Shown: positions 15,084-24,446, counted from the stretch's first letter. The stretch is DNA of 64,000 bases from Nakamurella panacisegetis (GCF_900104535.1 NZ_LT629710.1:1612001-1676000), one strand, 5' to 3'. Made by a program: numbers and translations. Notes: generated by a model from the sequence alone, not told the origin.

Positions 15084-18000
15084 GACACTCCTTGATCCAG
15101 CAACGCGGACAACTCGACCACCAACGCCGGGGGCGGCCGCCAGCCGAAGACACCGCAGGGCAGCCCGTCGACGATCGGGGTGGCCGGGCCGGACATGCCC
15201 CTGACGTAGAGATAGATCGCGCCGCCGAGATGCGCCTCCGGGTCGTAGCCCGGTTGGCGCCAGCGCAGGAACCGGTGCAGCGCAACCGAATACAGCAACG
15301 CCTGCAGCGGGTAGTCCGAGTGGGTCATCGCCTGCTGCAGGGCCGATGGCCGATAGTGCCAGGCCGACAACGGCTCGCCGTCGTCACCGCCGAGCCAGTT
15401 CGTCTTGTAGTCCGCGATGACGTACCGCGGGCCCGGCAGCCGCAGCACGGCGTCCAGGCTGCCGGTGAGGTATCCGCGGAGCAGTTGCCAGGACATCTCT
15501 GGCGAGGCCAGCCGGTCGGCGTAGCCATGCATCGCGTCGGTGCGGGGCAGATGACGCCGCAACAGCGGCGCCACATCGCCCAGCAGGACCTCGGCCGCCG
15601 GACGGTCACCGCCGGCCAACGGCAGTTCGAAGTTCAACTCCGTCAATCGATCTCGGACGCTCAGATCGGCCAGCGTCAAACCCTGGGCGATCGGGCCGAG
15701 CGGTGTCGACAGCACCGGCCGCAGCGCCGCGGCGAGTTGCCCGGCCGTCATCGGGCCGGAGTGCCGGGCCAGCTGTTCGGCGCTGCGCGCCGTCAGCTCG
15801 GCCATCAGGTCCGGCGCCTGCGGGTCGGTGTGCTCCAGGACGGCGTGGACCAGCGTGCCGAACGAGGTGCCGGCCGGGAGATCGGCCATCGGCGACGGCA
15901 CCGACCGAAGGGCGGCATCGGCGGCCGGATCGACTGCGGTGACGGCGGTCTCGGCAATCACCTCGTCGTCCCGTTCGCCGGTCTCCGGCTCGCTGCCGAC
16001 CCCTTCGCCAGCCGCCTCACCGGCCGCGGACAAGGCGCTGTAGGAGGCCCGGCGCCAGGCCGTGTCCAGGGTCCGGTCGAAGTGTCCGACGGTGAAGGAC
16101 GCGCTGGACCGGACCGCCGCCGGTACGACGACATTCGGCGCCGGTACCGAGGCTTCGATCGCCGGGCCACCTCTGGCCTGAAGCTGGTCCAGCCGACTGC
16201 GGACCTCGTCGTCATTGGGAAGCACTGCGGTGTCCGGGATCTCGCCCGAACCAGGGGTGCGCCCGAACAGCAGCCGGTGCAATCCGGAGTCCGGGGTGTT
16301 GCTGGAGGGCACCCACCAGGTGACCACCTGTGACTGGGCCCGGGTGAGACCGACGTAGAGCAGCCGCAACGCCTCTCCGGCCTGCTCACGGGCAGCGCGG
16401 CGCTCCCGCTCCGGCCGGCCCATCGAGGTGAATCCGCCCACGTCGAGCACTCGATGGCCGTCGTTGTCGTGCAGTTGCAGCACCTTGGGTTCGGAGTTGA
16501 CCCACCGGTCGGACGCGAACGGCAGGTAGACGACCGGATACTGCAGGCCCTTGGAGACGTGCAGGGTGAGCACCTGTACCGCGGCCGCATCGCTGTCCAA
16601 CCTACGGATCCGCTCGGCACTGGTCTCGATGGCCGACTCGTCCCGGCGCCGGCGCAGCCACTCGACCAACGCGGCCAAGCCGAGTCCTTCCTCGACCGAG
16701 GCGGCCTGCAGGCCCTGACCAAGGTGCCGGAGGTCGGTGAGCCGCCGTTCGCCGTCGACCTCGGCCAGCATCCGGCCCGGGAGCCCCTGTTCGGTGAACG
16801 AGAGTTCCAGCAGCGCCGCCACGCCGCGGGACTTCAGCAGGTCGGCCCAGTTCCGGAGCAGGGTGCCGAGCTGGTCGGTGATCCCGTCCCCGCCCCGATC
16901 CAGATCCTCGGCGGTGTACCCGAGGAACGGCGTGAGCGCGGCCGCCCTGACCCGTCCCGCACGGTGCGGCTGTTCCAACGCCTCCAGCAGGGTGAGCCAA
17001 TCGTCCCCGGCCGCGGTGCCGTACACGCTGCCGGCCCCGGCGGTCACCGACGGGACGTGGTGCGCGGCCAGCGCCTCGCGGACCTGCGCGGCCTGCACGT
17101 GGGTGTTGACCAGGACGGCGACATCCCCGGCGATCAGCGGCCGTCCGTCGAACCGCGCACCGGAGGCCAGCAACTGGGCGATGTCGGCGGCGAGGTCCTC
17201 CGCGATGTGCGGGCGCACCTGATCCATGTAGACCTTGGCCCGCGGGCCCTTCCCGAACTGCTCGCGGGTTGCCACACGCAGCCGCAACGGGGCCGATGAC
17301 GGTGCTCCGACCAGGCGGGACCCGGCATGGGCCGACCGGACCGGCCGCACCACGATCTCCTCCTCACCCAGTTCAGCGCCATCGAAGAGCACCTGCAGCG
17401 CGTCGACCAGCGGGGCGTCGCTGCGCCAGTTCCGGCCCAGTGTGGCCCGGGCGTGCGCGGTGCGCGCGGCGGCCAGGTAGGTGTAGACGTCACCGCCGCG
17501 GAAGGCGTAGATCGCCTGTTTGGGGTCGCCGATCAGGATCACGGTGGCCACCTCGGCGAAGGCCAGCCGCAGGACGTCCCACTGGACCGGGTCGGTGTCC
17601 TGGAACTCGTCGATCAGGACGATCTTCCAGCGGTCCCGCATCCGCAGCCGCGCCGCCGCGTCCGCCGGTTCCAGGGCCCGGGCCAGACGGCTCAGCAGAT
17701 CGTCGTAGCCGAGCAGCCCGCGTTCCCGCTTCCGCTTGTCGACCTCGTTGCGCACGGCCGTCGCGAAGCGGAACCGTAACGCGGACAATGACTCCGGCGG
17801 CTCGTTGGCCGGTTCGAGACGGGCACCGGGGTCGCCCACCGCCCGGCGTCCGAGTTCCAGGGCCACCGTCCGGTCGATCTGCGGCGCCTCCGCGCCGGGC
17901 GCGCCGAACCGCCGGATGTACAGGTCGTCGACCACCTCGACCACCAGATCGTCGAGGTCCTCGACCAGAGTGGTGCCGGAGTCGCTGTCGCCGGCCACCC

Positions 18001-18424
18001 CGAGGCCGGTGAGGACCTGTTGGCAGAACTGGTGCGTGGTGGCGATGGTGGCCGCGTCGAAGTCGGCCAGAGCCCGGGTCAGGCGGTGACGACGCAGGGC
18101 CACCTCGTCGTCCGGGGCATCGGCCAAGCCGGCGATCAGGTCGTTCGGGTCGTCACGGGCCGGGCCCGGATCGGCCAGCGCCCGCTCGGCGACGACCAGC
18201 TGTTCCCGCACCCGCTCCCGCAGTTCCTGGCTCGCGGCCCGCCCGAAGGTCACCACCAGGAGCTGTTCCAGGGTGGCCCGCCCTTCCGCGACGTAGCGGG
18301 TGACGAGCGCCCCCACGGTGTGGGTCTTGCCCGTTCCGGCGCTCGCCTCGAGCACCGTGGTACCGGTCGGCAGCGGATCGCGGATGTCGAACGGTATGGG
18401 CTCCAACAGGTTCGGCGCGCTCAT
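15080..18424 (-). CDS. recB: exodeoxyribonuclease V beta subunit (RecB helicase-nuclease)
   Basis: The 1114-residue protein has Walker A LEASAGTGKTHTV (25-37), Walker B VLIDEFQDTDPVQWDVL near 270, a QxxYxFRGG-type motif (KQAIYAFRGGDVYTY), the helicase VLTLHVSKGLQYPVVYLP and LLYVGLTRAQSQV, and a C-terminal nuclease domain. There YLTGSLDAVLRL and VIADYKTNWLG supply the two metal-binding Asp and the catalytic Lys (D1005 and K1007), followed by QALLYSVALHRFLR. So both the 3'-5' helicase and the nuclease look active. It lies 10 bases after recC and overlaps recD. Confidence 0.96.
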   Translation of the reverse strand: MSAPNLLEPIPFDIRDPLPTGTTVLEASAGTGKTHTVGALVTRYVAEGRATLEQLLVVTFGRAASQELRERVREQLVVAERALADPGPARDDPNDLIAGLADAPDDEVALRRHRLTRALADFDAATIATTHQFCQQVLTGLGVAGDSDSGTTLVEDLDDLVVEVVDDLYIRRFGAPGAEAPQIDRTVALELGRRAVGDPGARLEPANEPPESLSALRFRFATAVRNEVDKRKRERGLLGYDDLLSRLARALEPADAAARLRMRDRWKIVLIDEFQDTDPVQWDVLRLAFAEVATVILIGDPKQAIYAFRGGDVYTYLAAARTAHARATLGRNWRSDAPLVDALQVLFDGAELGEEEIVVRPVRSAHAGSRLVGAPSSAPLRLRVATREQFGKGPRAKVYMDQVRPHIAEDLAADIAQLLASGARFDGRPLIAGDVAVLVNTHVQAAQVREALAAHHVPSVTAGAGSVYGTAAGDDWLTLLEALEQPHRAGRVRAAALTPFLGYTAEDLDRGGDGITDQLGTLLRNWADLLKSRGVAALLELSFTEQGLPGRMLAEVDGERRLTDLRHLGQGLQAASVEEGLGLAALVEWLRRRRDESAIETSAERIRRLDSDAAAVQVLTLHVSKGLQYPVVYLPFASDRWVNSEPKVLQLHDNDGHRVLDVGGFTSMGRPERERRAAREQAGEALRLLYVGLTRAQSQVVTWWVPSSNTPDSGLHRLLFGRTPGSGEIPDTAVLPNDDEVRSRLDQLQARGGPAIEASVPAPNVVVPAAVRSSASFTVGHFDRTLDTAWRRASYSALSAAGEAAGEGVGSEPETGERDDEVIAETAVTAVDPAADAALRSVPSPMADLPAGTSFGTLVHAVLEHTDPQAPDLMAELTARSAEQLARHSGPMTAGQLAAALRPVLSTPLGPIAQGLTLADLSVRDRLTELNFELPLAGGDRPAAEVLLGDVAPLLRRHLPRTDAMHGYADRLASPEMSWQLLRGYLTGSLDAVLRLPGPRYVIADYKTNWLGGDDGEPLSAWHYRPSALQQAMTHSDYPLQALLYSVALHRFLRWRQPGYDPEAHLGGAIYLYVRGMSGPATPIVDGLPCGVFGWRPPPALVVELSALLDQGVS

Positions 18425-18434
18425 GTCTGCTCTC

Positions 18435-21400
18435 TCACAGGGCCGTCATCCGGCGGTGTTGCAGCAGTGGACCCCAGAGTTGCACCGACAGTTCGCCGAG
18501 CCGGGTTGCCGGGTCACCGAAGACATCCTCGAACGGCGCCCGGTTGCCCCAGACCAGAGTGTGCGGGGCGTCGTCGTCCTCACCGGGGAACTTCCCGGAG
18601 GACCAGGAGCGCCGCGCCGCGAAGGCGGCCTGGTCCTCCCCCTCCATCTTCACCACCGAACCGGCGTAGGCGAAAGAGGTCTTGAGCGGCAACGGCAACG
18701 GCTCGCACAGGCCGGCGTCGTACAGCTCGACCAGCGCCGCGAGGTACGTCCGGGCCTTCTGCTGCTCGATGGGACCGAAGGTGGCGCTCCGCGGCCGCCC
18801 CGGTTCTCCGCGCCCCACGGCCACCGCCGTCCACTCCCGCTCCGGATGGGCCGCGGCCAGGGCCAGGAGGGAGATCCACACCGACAGCTGAGGTTTCGGG
18901 CCCAGCTTGCTGTACCCGACGGACACGACGGCGGTGCCGTGCACCCCGGCCACCGTGCCGCGCAACTGGCGACCGCCGGCCAGCGCGACCGACACGTCGA
19001 CCGTCCGGCGTTCCGGCCGCATCAGCGTCTCGGTCCGCTCGACCAACGGGTTCACCTCGTTCAGCAGCGCGTCGAGGGTGGACTGGCCGAGCGGTCCGGG
19101 CGGCAGCACTCCGCGTCGCCACTCCGCCTGCCGGCAAGCCGCGTCGTCGACGCCGGCCAGCCGGTCCCGGAGGATCCGATCGCCGACCGCCCACTGCTGC
19201 AAGCTGTCCAGCTCGACGGTGAGACTGTCGCTCGGCTCCGGTTCTTCGAAACGTGTTGCCACGTCCAGCCTCTGACGCAGGAATCCGCGGGCCGGATGGG
19301 TCAGCAGCGCGATCAGCTCGGCCAGGTCGACGTCCGCGGTCGGGCGCGGCGGCAACGGTCGGGCCAGGAACGGCCGGGGCCGATGACGCGGCCCGACCGC
19401 GGCCCGGGCGCCCTGCAGGGCGGTGTCGTCGTAGCTGAACGCACCCGGCCGACCGAGCGCACCCGGAATCACGTTCTTGGCGTCGAAGGGCTGCAACGGA
19501 TGTCGCACCAGTACCTGGTTCAGGACCGGCGAACCGTCGGCGGCCACCGCCGTCTCGTCGAGCGAGTCCATCAGCTCGCCCAGGGGTACGGCCGGCGGCC
19601 GGACGGCGCCGGTGCGTTCGTCGGCGCCGGTGTAGGTGATCACCAGATGTTCGGTGGTGGCCAGGATCGCGTCCAGCATCAGCTGCCGATCCTCGCCCCG
19701 GCTGTCCCGCTCCCCGATGGCCGGTTCCCGCGAGAGGATGTCGTCGCCGTCGGGCCGGGTGTTGCGCGGATAGATCCCGTCGTCCAGGCCGAGCAGGGCG
19801 ACCACGCGGTGCGGCACCGACCGCATCGGGACCATGGTGCAGACAGTCAGCGTGCCGGTCCGGAAGTTGGCTCGCGTCGGCCGCCCGCCGAGCCGGCCGC
19901 CGAGCAGGGCCCGGAGGTCGGACAGCCCCAGCTGGGTTCCCGAAACCCGTTGTCCCGCCGCCGCCGCGACGTCGCCCAGCTCACGACGAACCTCGGCCCG
20001 TTGCCATCCGTCGTCGGTCCCGACGTCGGTCAGCAGGTCGACCGCTTCGGACAGCGCGTCGAGCCATTCACCCAACGGCCGCGTCCCGGTCAGGGCGTCG
20101 AGGGCGTACTGGAGCCGGTCCAGCAGTTCGGCCAACCGGCCGGCGAGTTCGACGTCCCCACTGCCGACGTCGTCGAGCGGCAACGCGAGTCCGAGCCGGT
20201 TCTGGTCCTCGTCGGCCATGGCGACGCCGAGCAGAATCCGATCCAGGCCGGCCCGCCAGGTGTTCTGTGGAAACCGTTGCAGGCCGAAGGGGCCGCGATG
20301 ATCGGCGTCCAGGCCCCACCGGACCCCGGACTGGGTGACCCAGCGGGCCAGATGGTCCAGGTCGTCGTCGTCGAACCCGAACCGCCGCCGCACCGGCGGC
20401 CAGCCGGCCAGATCCAGCACCTCGGAGGCGCCGACCCGGCCGCCCGCCATCCGCAGCAAGCGGGCCACGGTGGCCAGCAGCGGGTTGGTCTGGGTCAGCG
20501 CCCGGTCGGCCAACCGGACCCGCAGGCGGTGCGCCGGATGCCCCCGGTCCTCCGGGACCACGTCGGCCAGGCCGAACGCGGCCGCGATCAGCGGTGCATA
20601 GGCCTCGATGTCCGGACACATCACCAGCACGTCGCGGGGTTCCAGGGTGTCGTCGTCGGCGAGCAGCCCGACCAGCACCTCGCGGAGGACGTCGACCTGA
20701 CGGGCCGGGCCGTGGCAGGCGTGGATCTGCACACTGCGGTCCTGCGGGACGACCGGGCGGCGGGCGGCGGTGTGATCCTGCCGGATGTTGTCCTGCAGCC
20801 GGCCGAGGAGGGTCCCGGGCCGGGCGGGCAGCGGATGGTGCAGATCGGCGTGGTCAACGGTGTTCAGGACCAATTGCAGCTCTCGGGAGTCCCGCCCGAG
20901 CGAGGCCAGCAGCGGATGTCGGGCCGCCGTGACCGTCGGGTCCATGCGACGGGACCCGGTCTCGACGCGGCCTTCCAGGCGTTCCCACAAGGCCGGAGAC
21001 GGATGCGGGAGCCACAGGTGGACGTCGCGGTGTTCGGCCAGGCCGTCCAGCACCTCGAGCTGGCTGCGGGGCAGCCGGGTCGGGCCGAACAACGAAAGGC
21101 GTTGCGGCAGGGCGTTCTCGGCCGGATCGGCCCGCAGCCGATCAATGGCCTCCTGGCGCCGGTCGACCGGGTTGCCGACCTGGACCCGCGCCGCCACCCG
21201 ACGCCAGAGTTCGGCCTGCCACTGCAGATCCTCGGGCAGGGAGCGGTCAAGGCCGTCGGTGTCCCGCCCGGCCGCCCAATCGGCGAGCATGGCGGATCGG
21301 TTGGTGGCGTAGGCGTCGAACAGCCCGGCGATCCGACGGGCCACCGCATAGCGGCGGCCCTGTCGGTGAGCGCGTTCGGCGTCGCCGGCACCCACCCCGA

Positions 21401-21758
21401 GGTGCGCGCCCAGGGTCCGGGCCCACGGCTGGGTGATGGACTCGTCGATCACCTCGAGCAGCGGCCAGACCAGCGCATCCGGTGCCCACGGGTCGGCGTG
21501 CCGGGCCGGGCCGTTGATGACCTCGTTGACCAGTGCGGCCGGCGACGGGAACCGGACGCCGGCGCAGATGCCGTCCTGACGCCCGGGACGAGGGCCGAGA
21601 CGATGCGAGAGCTGTTGCGTCAGCCAGCGTTCCACACCGCGCGCGGGGACGGCGATGATCTCCTCGGCGAAGACGTCGTCCAGCGGCTCGGCCATCAGGT
21701 CGGCCAGCGCTCCGGCGAGCGCGTCGGCACGCTCGGCCCGGTGCACGAACATCGTCAT
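18435..21758 (-). CDS. recC: exodeoxyribonuclease V gamma subunit (RecC)
   Basis: From ATG 21758 (MTMFVHRAERADALAGALADLM) this gives 1107 residues; a further start 30 bases upstream is possible but adds a non-family N-terminus. The family-typical start is followed by EEIIAVPARGVERWLTQQLSHRLG, VHLWLPHPSPALWE, IHACHGPARQVDVLRE, HRVVALLGLDDGIYPR and a C-terminal inactive nuclease-like domain. RecC holds the complex together and reads Chi; its helicase motifs are degenerate, as here (no Walker A). First gene of recCBD, 58 bases after the CDF exporter gene. Confidence 0.95.
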   Translation of the reverse strand: MTMFVHRAERADALAGALADLMAEPLDDVFAEEIIAVPARGVERWLTQQLSHRLGPRPGRQDGICAGVRFPSPAALVNEVINGPARHADPWAPDALVWPLLEVIDESITQPWARTLGAHLGVGAGDAERAHRQGRRYAVARRIAGLFDAYATNRSAMLADWAAGRDTDGLDRSLPEDLQWQAELWRRVAARVQVGNPVDRRQEAIDRLRADPAENALPQRLSLFGPTRLPRSQLEVLDGLAEHRDVHLWLPHPSPALWERLEGRVETGSRRMDPTVTAARHPLLASLGRDSRELQLVLNTVDHADLHHPLPARPGTLLGRLQDNIRQDHTAARRPVVPQDRSVQIHACHGPARQVDVLREVLVGLLADDDTLEPRDVLVMCPDIEAYAPLIAAAFGLADVVPEDRGHPAHRLRVRLADRALTQTNPLLATVARLLRMAGGRVGASEVLDLAGWPPVRRRFGFDDDDLDHLARWVTQSGVRWGLDADHRGPFGLQRFPQNTWRAGLDRILLGVAMADEDQNRLGLALPLDDVGSGDVELAGRLAELLDRLQYALDALTGTRPLGEWLDALSEAVDLLTDVGTDDGWQRAEVRRELGDVAAAAGQRVSGTQLGLSDLRALLGGRLGGRPTRANFRTGTLTVCTMVPMRSVPHRVVALLGLDDGIYPRNTRPDGDDILSREPAIGERDSRGEDRQLMLDAILATTEHLVITYTGADERTGAVRPPAVPLGELMDSLDETAVAADGSPVLNQVLVRHPLQPFDAKNVIPGALGRPGAFSYDDTALQGARAAVGPRHRPRPFLARPLPPRPTADVDLAELIALLTHPARGFLRQRLDVATRFEEPEPSDSLTVELDSLQQWAVGDRILRDRLAGVDDAACRQAEWRRGVLPPGPLGQSTLDALLNEVNPLVERTETLMRPERRTVDVSVALAGGRQLRGTVAGVHGTAVVSVGYSKLGPKPQLSVWISLLALAAAHPEREWTAVAVGRGEPGRPRSATFGPIEQQKARTYLAALVELYDAGLCEPLPLPLKTSFAYAGSVVKMEGEDQAAFAARRSWSSGKFPGEDDDAPHTLVWGNRAPFEDVFGDPATRLGELSVQLWGPLLQHRRMTAL

Positions 21759-21816
21759 GCCCGACAGCCTGACAGAACCAACCGACACCGCGGCGCGTCA
21801 CCCACATCCGCCCACG

Positions 21817-22872
21817 TCAGTGCGGCTGTCGCACCTCGCGCCCGCCCTGCGGCCCCGCGGACTGATGCCGCACGCCGTGCGGATCGACGCAGTCCTCCCC
21901 GACGTGCAGGTCACCGAGCGCCACCGGTCCACTCTGGATGTGGTCGACCTGCAACGTCGTGTGCTCGATCCGGTACTCGCCGCGCAACAGGATCTCCAGG
22001 TCGCGACGCACAGCGTGGCAGTCGCCCCCGGGATCGACCAGAACGTGCGCGGACAGAGCCGGCATACCGGAGGTGACGTCCCAGATGTGCAGGTCGTGCA
22101 CCTCCTCGACGCCGGGACGGGCGGCCATGGCCGGCCCGATGAGATCGGGGTCGAGGCCAGCCGGCGCGCCCTCGAGGAAGATCCGTCCGGAGTCGCGGAC
22201 CAGCCCGTAGCCCGCCTTGATCATCAGGGCGGCGACCAGCAGGGCGGCGATGGCGTCGGCCCGGGCGAATCCGGTCACCGCCACCACCAGTCCGGCGATC
22301 GCGGTGGCGATGAACGCGTACAGGTCGTTGAGGATGTGCTGGAACGCACCTTCGACGTTGAGGCTGGTCCGGTTGGCCTTGGAGATCAGCCAGGCGGCGG
22401 CGATGTTGACGACGATGCCGACCAGTGCGGTCCCGAACACCAGGAGCCCCTGCACCGTCGGCGGCTCGATCAGCCGGTGGATGCCCTCGTAGACGAACCA
22501 GACGGCCAGCAGCAGCAGGGTCAGCCCGTTGGCCTGGGCCGACAGGATCTCGGCCCGCTTGTAGCCGTACGTCCAGCGCCCGCGGGCCGGTTTCGCCGAC
22601 AGCCGGATGGCGATCAGCGCCAGCAGGATCGACGCGGCGTCGGTGAGCATGTGCCCGGCGTCGGTGATCAGGGCCAGCGATCCGGCGATCAGGCCGACGA
22701 CGACCTCGGTGATCAGGAACGCCACGATGAGGGCGAGTGCCCCGGTCAGGTATCGACGGTCGGCGTCGGGCGCGACCCCATGGCCGTGGCCCGCGCCGCC
22801 GTGCCCAGCGCCGCCGTGGCCCGCACCGCCGTGGTCGTGGGCGCCGTGGTGGTGGGCGTCGTCATCCGTCAT
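21817..22872 (-). CDS. CDF-family divalent metal cation exporter (ZitB/CzcD type)
   Basis: The 351-residue protein begins with a His/Gly-rich cytoplasmic tail (DDDAHHHGAHDHGG, then repeats of GGAGH) likely to bind zinc or a related metal. Six membrane helices follow at about 40-245. The transport site is visible in TM2 as LITDAGHMLTDAAS (HxxxD) and in TM5 as HILNDLYAF (HxxxD). The C-terminal cytoplasmic ferredoxin-like domain contains VHDLHIWDVTSGMPALSAHV. It exports Zn/Co/Ni-type cations by proton antiport. Its ATG overlaps the stop of the upstream ArsR gene as ATGA. A C-terminal extension after about residue 315 is unusual and contains extra His. Confidence 0.93.
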   Translation of the reverse strand: MTDDDAHHHGAHDHGGAGHGGAGHGGAGHGHGVAPDADRRYLTGALALIVAFLITEVVVGLIAGSLALITDAGHMLTDAASILLALIAIRLSAKPARGRWTYGYKRAEILSAQANGLTLLLLAVWFVYEGIHRLIEPPTVQGLLVFGTALVGIVVNIAAAWLISKANRTSLNVEGAFQHILNDLYAFIATAIAGLVVAVTGFARADAIAALLVAALMIKAGYGLVRDSGRIFLEGAPAGLDPDLIGPAMAARPGVEEVHDLHIWDVTSGMPALSAHVLVDPGGDCHAVRRDLEILLRGEYRIEHTTLQVDHIQSGPVALGDLHVGEDCVDPHGVRHQSAGPQGGREVRQPH

Positions 22873-23186
22873 CGGTCACCGTCGACGTGATGGGCCGGAT
22901 CGACCGACAGGACGACGCTCATCAGGTCGGTCAGGGCGTGGGCGAGACGCGGATCGGCCAGCTCGTACCGCGCCCGGCGGCCTTCTGGGACGGCGACGAC
23001 CAGCCCGCACCCCCGCAGGCAGGTCAGATGGTTGGACAGGCTCTGCCGGCTGACGCCGAGCAGATCGGCCAGATCCGACGGATAGCTCGGACTGTCCCGC
23101 AGGGCCAGCAGGATCCGGGCCCGGGTCGGGTCGGACAGGGCATGGCCGAAGCGGGCCAGGACGGCGCCGAAGGTCAGGGTCTCCAC
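22869..23186 (-). CDS. ArsR/SmtB-family metal-sensing repressor
   Basis: The 105-residue winged-helix protein has FGHALSDPTRARILLALRD, the recognition helix DLADLLGVSRQSLSNHLTCLRGCGLV and a wing VPEGRRARYELAD. That order is typical of ArsR/SmtB. Cys residues in HLTCLRGCGLV and the C-terminal VDPAHHVDGDR with two His are candidate metal ligands, which resembles CmtR/KmtR-like actinobacterial sensors. It is coupled to the CDF exporter gene. A perfect 7-bp inverted repeat (23195-23216) sits directly in front of its ATG. Confidence 0.9.
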   Translation of the reverse strand: METLTFGAVLARFGHALSDPTRARILLALRDSPSYPSDLADLLGVSRQSLSNHLTCLRGCGLVVAVPEGRRARYELADPRLAHALTDLMSVVLSVDPAHHVDGDR

Positions 23187-23194
23187 GCGACGGA

Positions 23195-23216
23195 CGGTAC
23201 ACCGAAAGCTGTACCG
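23195..23216. promoter_or_regulatory. inverted repeat in front of arsR, candidate operator
   Basis: CGGTACA (23195-23201) and TGTACCG (23210-23216) are perfect inverted arms 8 bases apart. The site begins 9 bases before the arsR start and fits a winged-helix dimer. If used, the arsR-CDF pair has its own promoter between it and csoR. Confidence 0.6.
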
Positions 23217-23245
23217 AGCCCAGCCGCGTCAGCTCCTGGATCGAA

Positions 23246-23590
23246 TCAGGACCGCACCAGGCGCGCGATGGCGTCCGACGCCTCCTTCAGCTTCAGCTGC
23301 GCATCCTCGCCGCCGGCCATCGCGGCATCCAGGACACAATGCTTGAGGTGGTCGTCGAGCAGGCCGAGGGCGACACCCTCGATCGCCTTCGTCAGCGCCG
23401 AGATCTGGGTGAGGATGTCGATGCAGTACTGCTCCTCGTCGACCATGCGGTGGATACCTCTGGCCTGCCCCTCGATCCGCTTCAGCCGCGCCAGATACTT
23501 GCTCTTGTCGCTGATGTACCCGTAGTGCGAGTGCGCACCGTCATCGGAATCGGTGGCGTGCGTCGGCTCGGTCATCTTGTCGGTCCTCAT
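23246..23590 (-). CDS. csoR: CsoR-family copper-sensing repressor
   Basis: From ATG 23590 (MRTDKMTEP) this gives 114 residues; GTG 23611 upstream and ATG 23575 downstream are alternatives. The core YLARLKRIEGQARGIHRMV is the CsoR/RcnR DNA-binding helix. Cys56, His81 and Cys85 (EQYCIDIL and DDHLKHCV) have the exact 25 and 4 residue spacing of the copper ligands of Mycobacterium tuberculosis CsoR. The N-terminal tail is His/Asp-rich. A palindromic G/C box (23613-23629) overlaps the 5' end, as expected for autoregulation by CsoR. Confidence 0.92.
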   Translation of the reverse strand: MRTDKMTEPTHATDSDDGAHSHYGYISDKSKYLARLKRIEGQARGIHRMVDEEQYCIDILTQISALTKAIEGVALGLLDDHLKHCVLDAAMAGGEDAQLKLKEASDAIARLVRS

Positions 23591-23612
23591 CTTCTCTTCC
23601 GTTCCTTCCACG

Positions 23613-23629
23613 ATACCCCAAGGGGGTAC
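23613..23629. promoter_or_regulatory. CsoR operator (C4-G5 type palindrome)
   Basis: ATACCCCAAGGGGGTAC is a near-perfect palindrome of TACCCC and GGGGTA arms, the form known for CsoR-family boxes. It lies just in front of csoR, so copper should relieve repression of csoR and possibly of the metal-efflux genes downstream. Confidence 0.8.
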
Positions 23630-23651
23630 CGTTGGGACGGTTCCTGGCTGG

Positions 23652-24446
23652 TCAGAGCAAGGGCTCGAACGCGCGCACCCGGTGGACGACCGCCGATTTC
23701 GGGTACGCCCGGTCCGGACGGTCGGTCCCGTCGGGAAACTCGAAGAGATCGATCATCAGCTGCTGCGGATAGGTGATGGCCTGGTCCAGCTCCCGGACGA
23801 GGTCGTCGTCGACGTAGATCCCGATCCCGGCGGCGTCCCAGGCCGCCGCGTAGGTGTGGGCGGTGGTGGCGTCCAGATCGAGCGACACGTCCACGATGTC
23901 GGTCCGCAGCCGCGGATCGTGATGGGCCTTCACCCCCGCGCGGATGTTCGATCCGTACCGGCCGACCGCATCGCCGAACAGCTCCGCGATGCAGATCTCG
24001 CCGGACTCGGTCGGGCCGTTCTGCTCGAATCCCACCATCCAGATCCCGACCATGCACGTCACATCCGGACTGGCACTCACGGTGACCTCGACCAGACCCG
24101 ATGACGGGGTCCACGACGAGCGCGTCGGCACGGCCGTCCGCACCTGCAGGTCGGGCCGATGCCGGTGCTGACCGATCGTGGAACCAACCGGACCCGCGAA
24201 CGACCCGGTCTGCAGGTTGGAGACCCGCAGCTCACCGTCCTCCGGGCGCCACGCGGGCTGGTCGGCGTCGATGCGCAGCTCCAGACCGTCCCCGGTCAAG
24301 GCGTAGCGCGCGGCCGAGCGGGCCGGCGTGGTCCAGTGCGGCAGGTAGTGATCGATCCACCGATCGCCGTTCAGGACGCCACCGGTGAAGTCCTCGTCGA
24401 AGCACAGCGCGTATCCGGATCGGTCAAGGCGTCGGGTGACACTCAT
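23652..24446 (-). CDS. GH16-like (laminarinase/concanavalin-fold) family protein
   Basis: The start ATG 24446 (MSVTRRLDRSGY) follows AGGAG and gives 264 residues. The fold signature is the N-terminal FDEDFTGGVLNGDRW, then LELRIDADQPAW and LQTGSFAGPVGST, a central ESGEICIAELFG that replaces the classical ExDxxE catalytic strand, and VDVSLDLDATTAHTYAAAW. This is the jelly-roll of family 16 glycoside hydrolases. The catalytic triplet looks altered (E-x-x-E-I-C-I-A-E), so hydrolase activity is not certain. There is no signal peptide, so it would be cytoplasmic. It stands alone. Confidence 0.65.
   Translation of the reverse strand: MSVTRRLDRSGYALCFDEDFTGGVLNGDRWIDHYLPHWTTPARSAARYALTGDGLELRIDADQPAWRPEDGELRVSNLQTGSFAGPVGSTIGQHRHRPDLQVRTAVPTRSSWTPSSGLVEVTVSASPDVTCMVGIWMVGFEQNGPTESGEICIAELFGDAVGRYGSNIRAGVKAHHDPRLRTDIVDVSLDLDATTAHTYAAAWDAAGIGIYVDDDLVRELDQAITYPQQLMIDLFEFPDGTDRPDRAYPKSAVVHRVRAFEPLL

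Noticed and set aside
13179-15095. A 638-codon open frame opposite recD
   Set aside because: Composition is low-complexity and the opposite strand encodes an intact helicase.
18300-22076. A 1258-codon open frame opposite recB and recC
   Set aside because: It is the GC-rich shadow of real minus-strand genes: its product is Arg/Gly/Gln-rich without motifs, while the minus frame has all RecC features.
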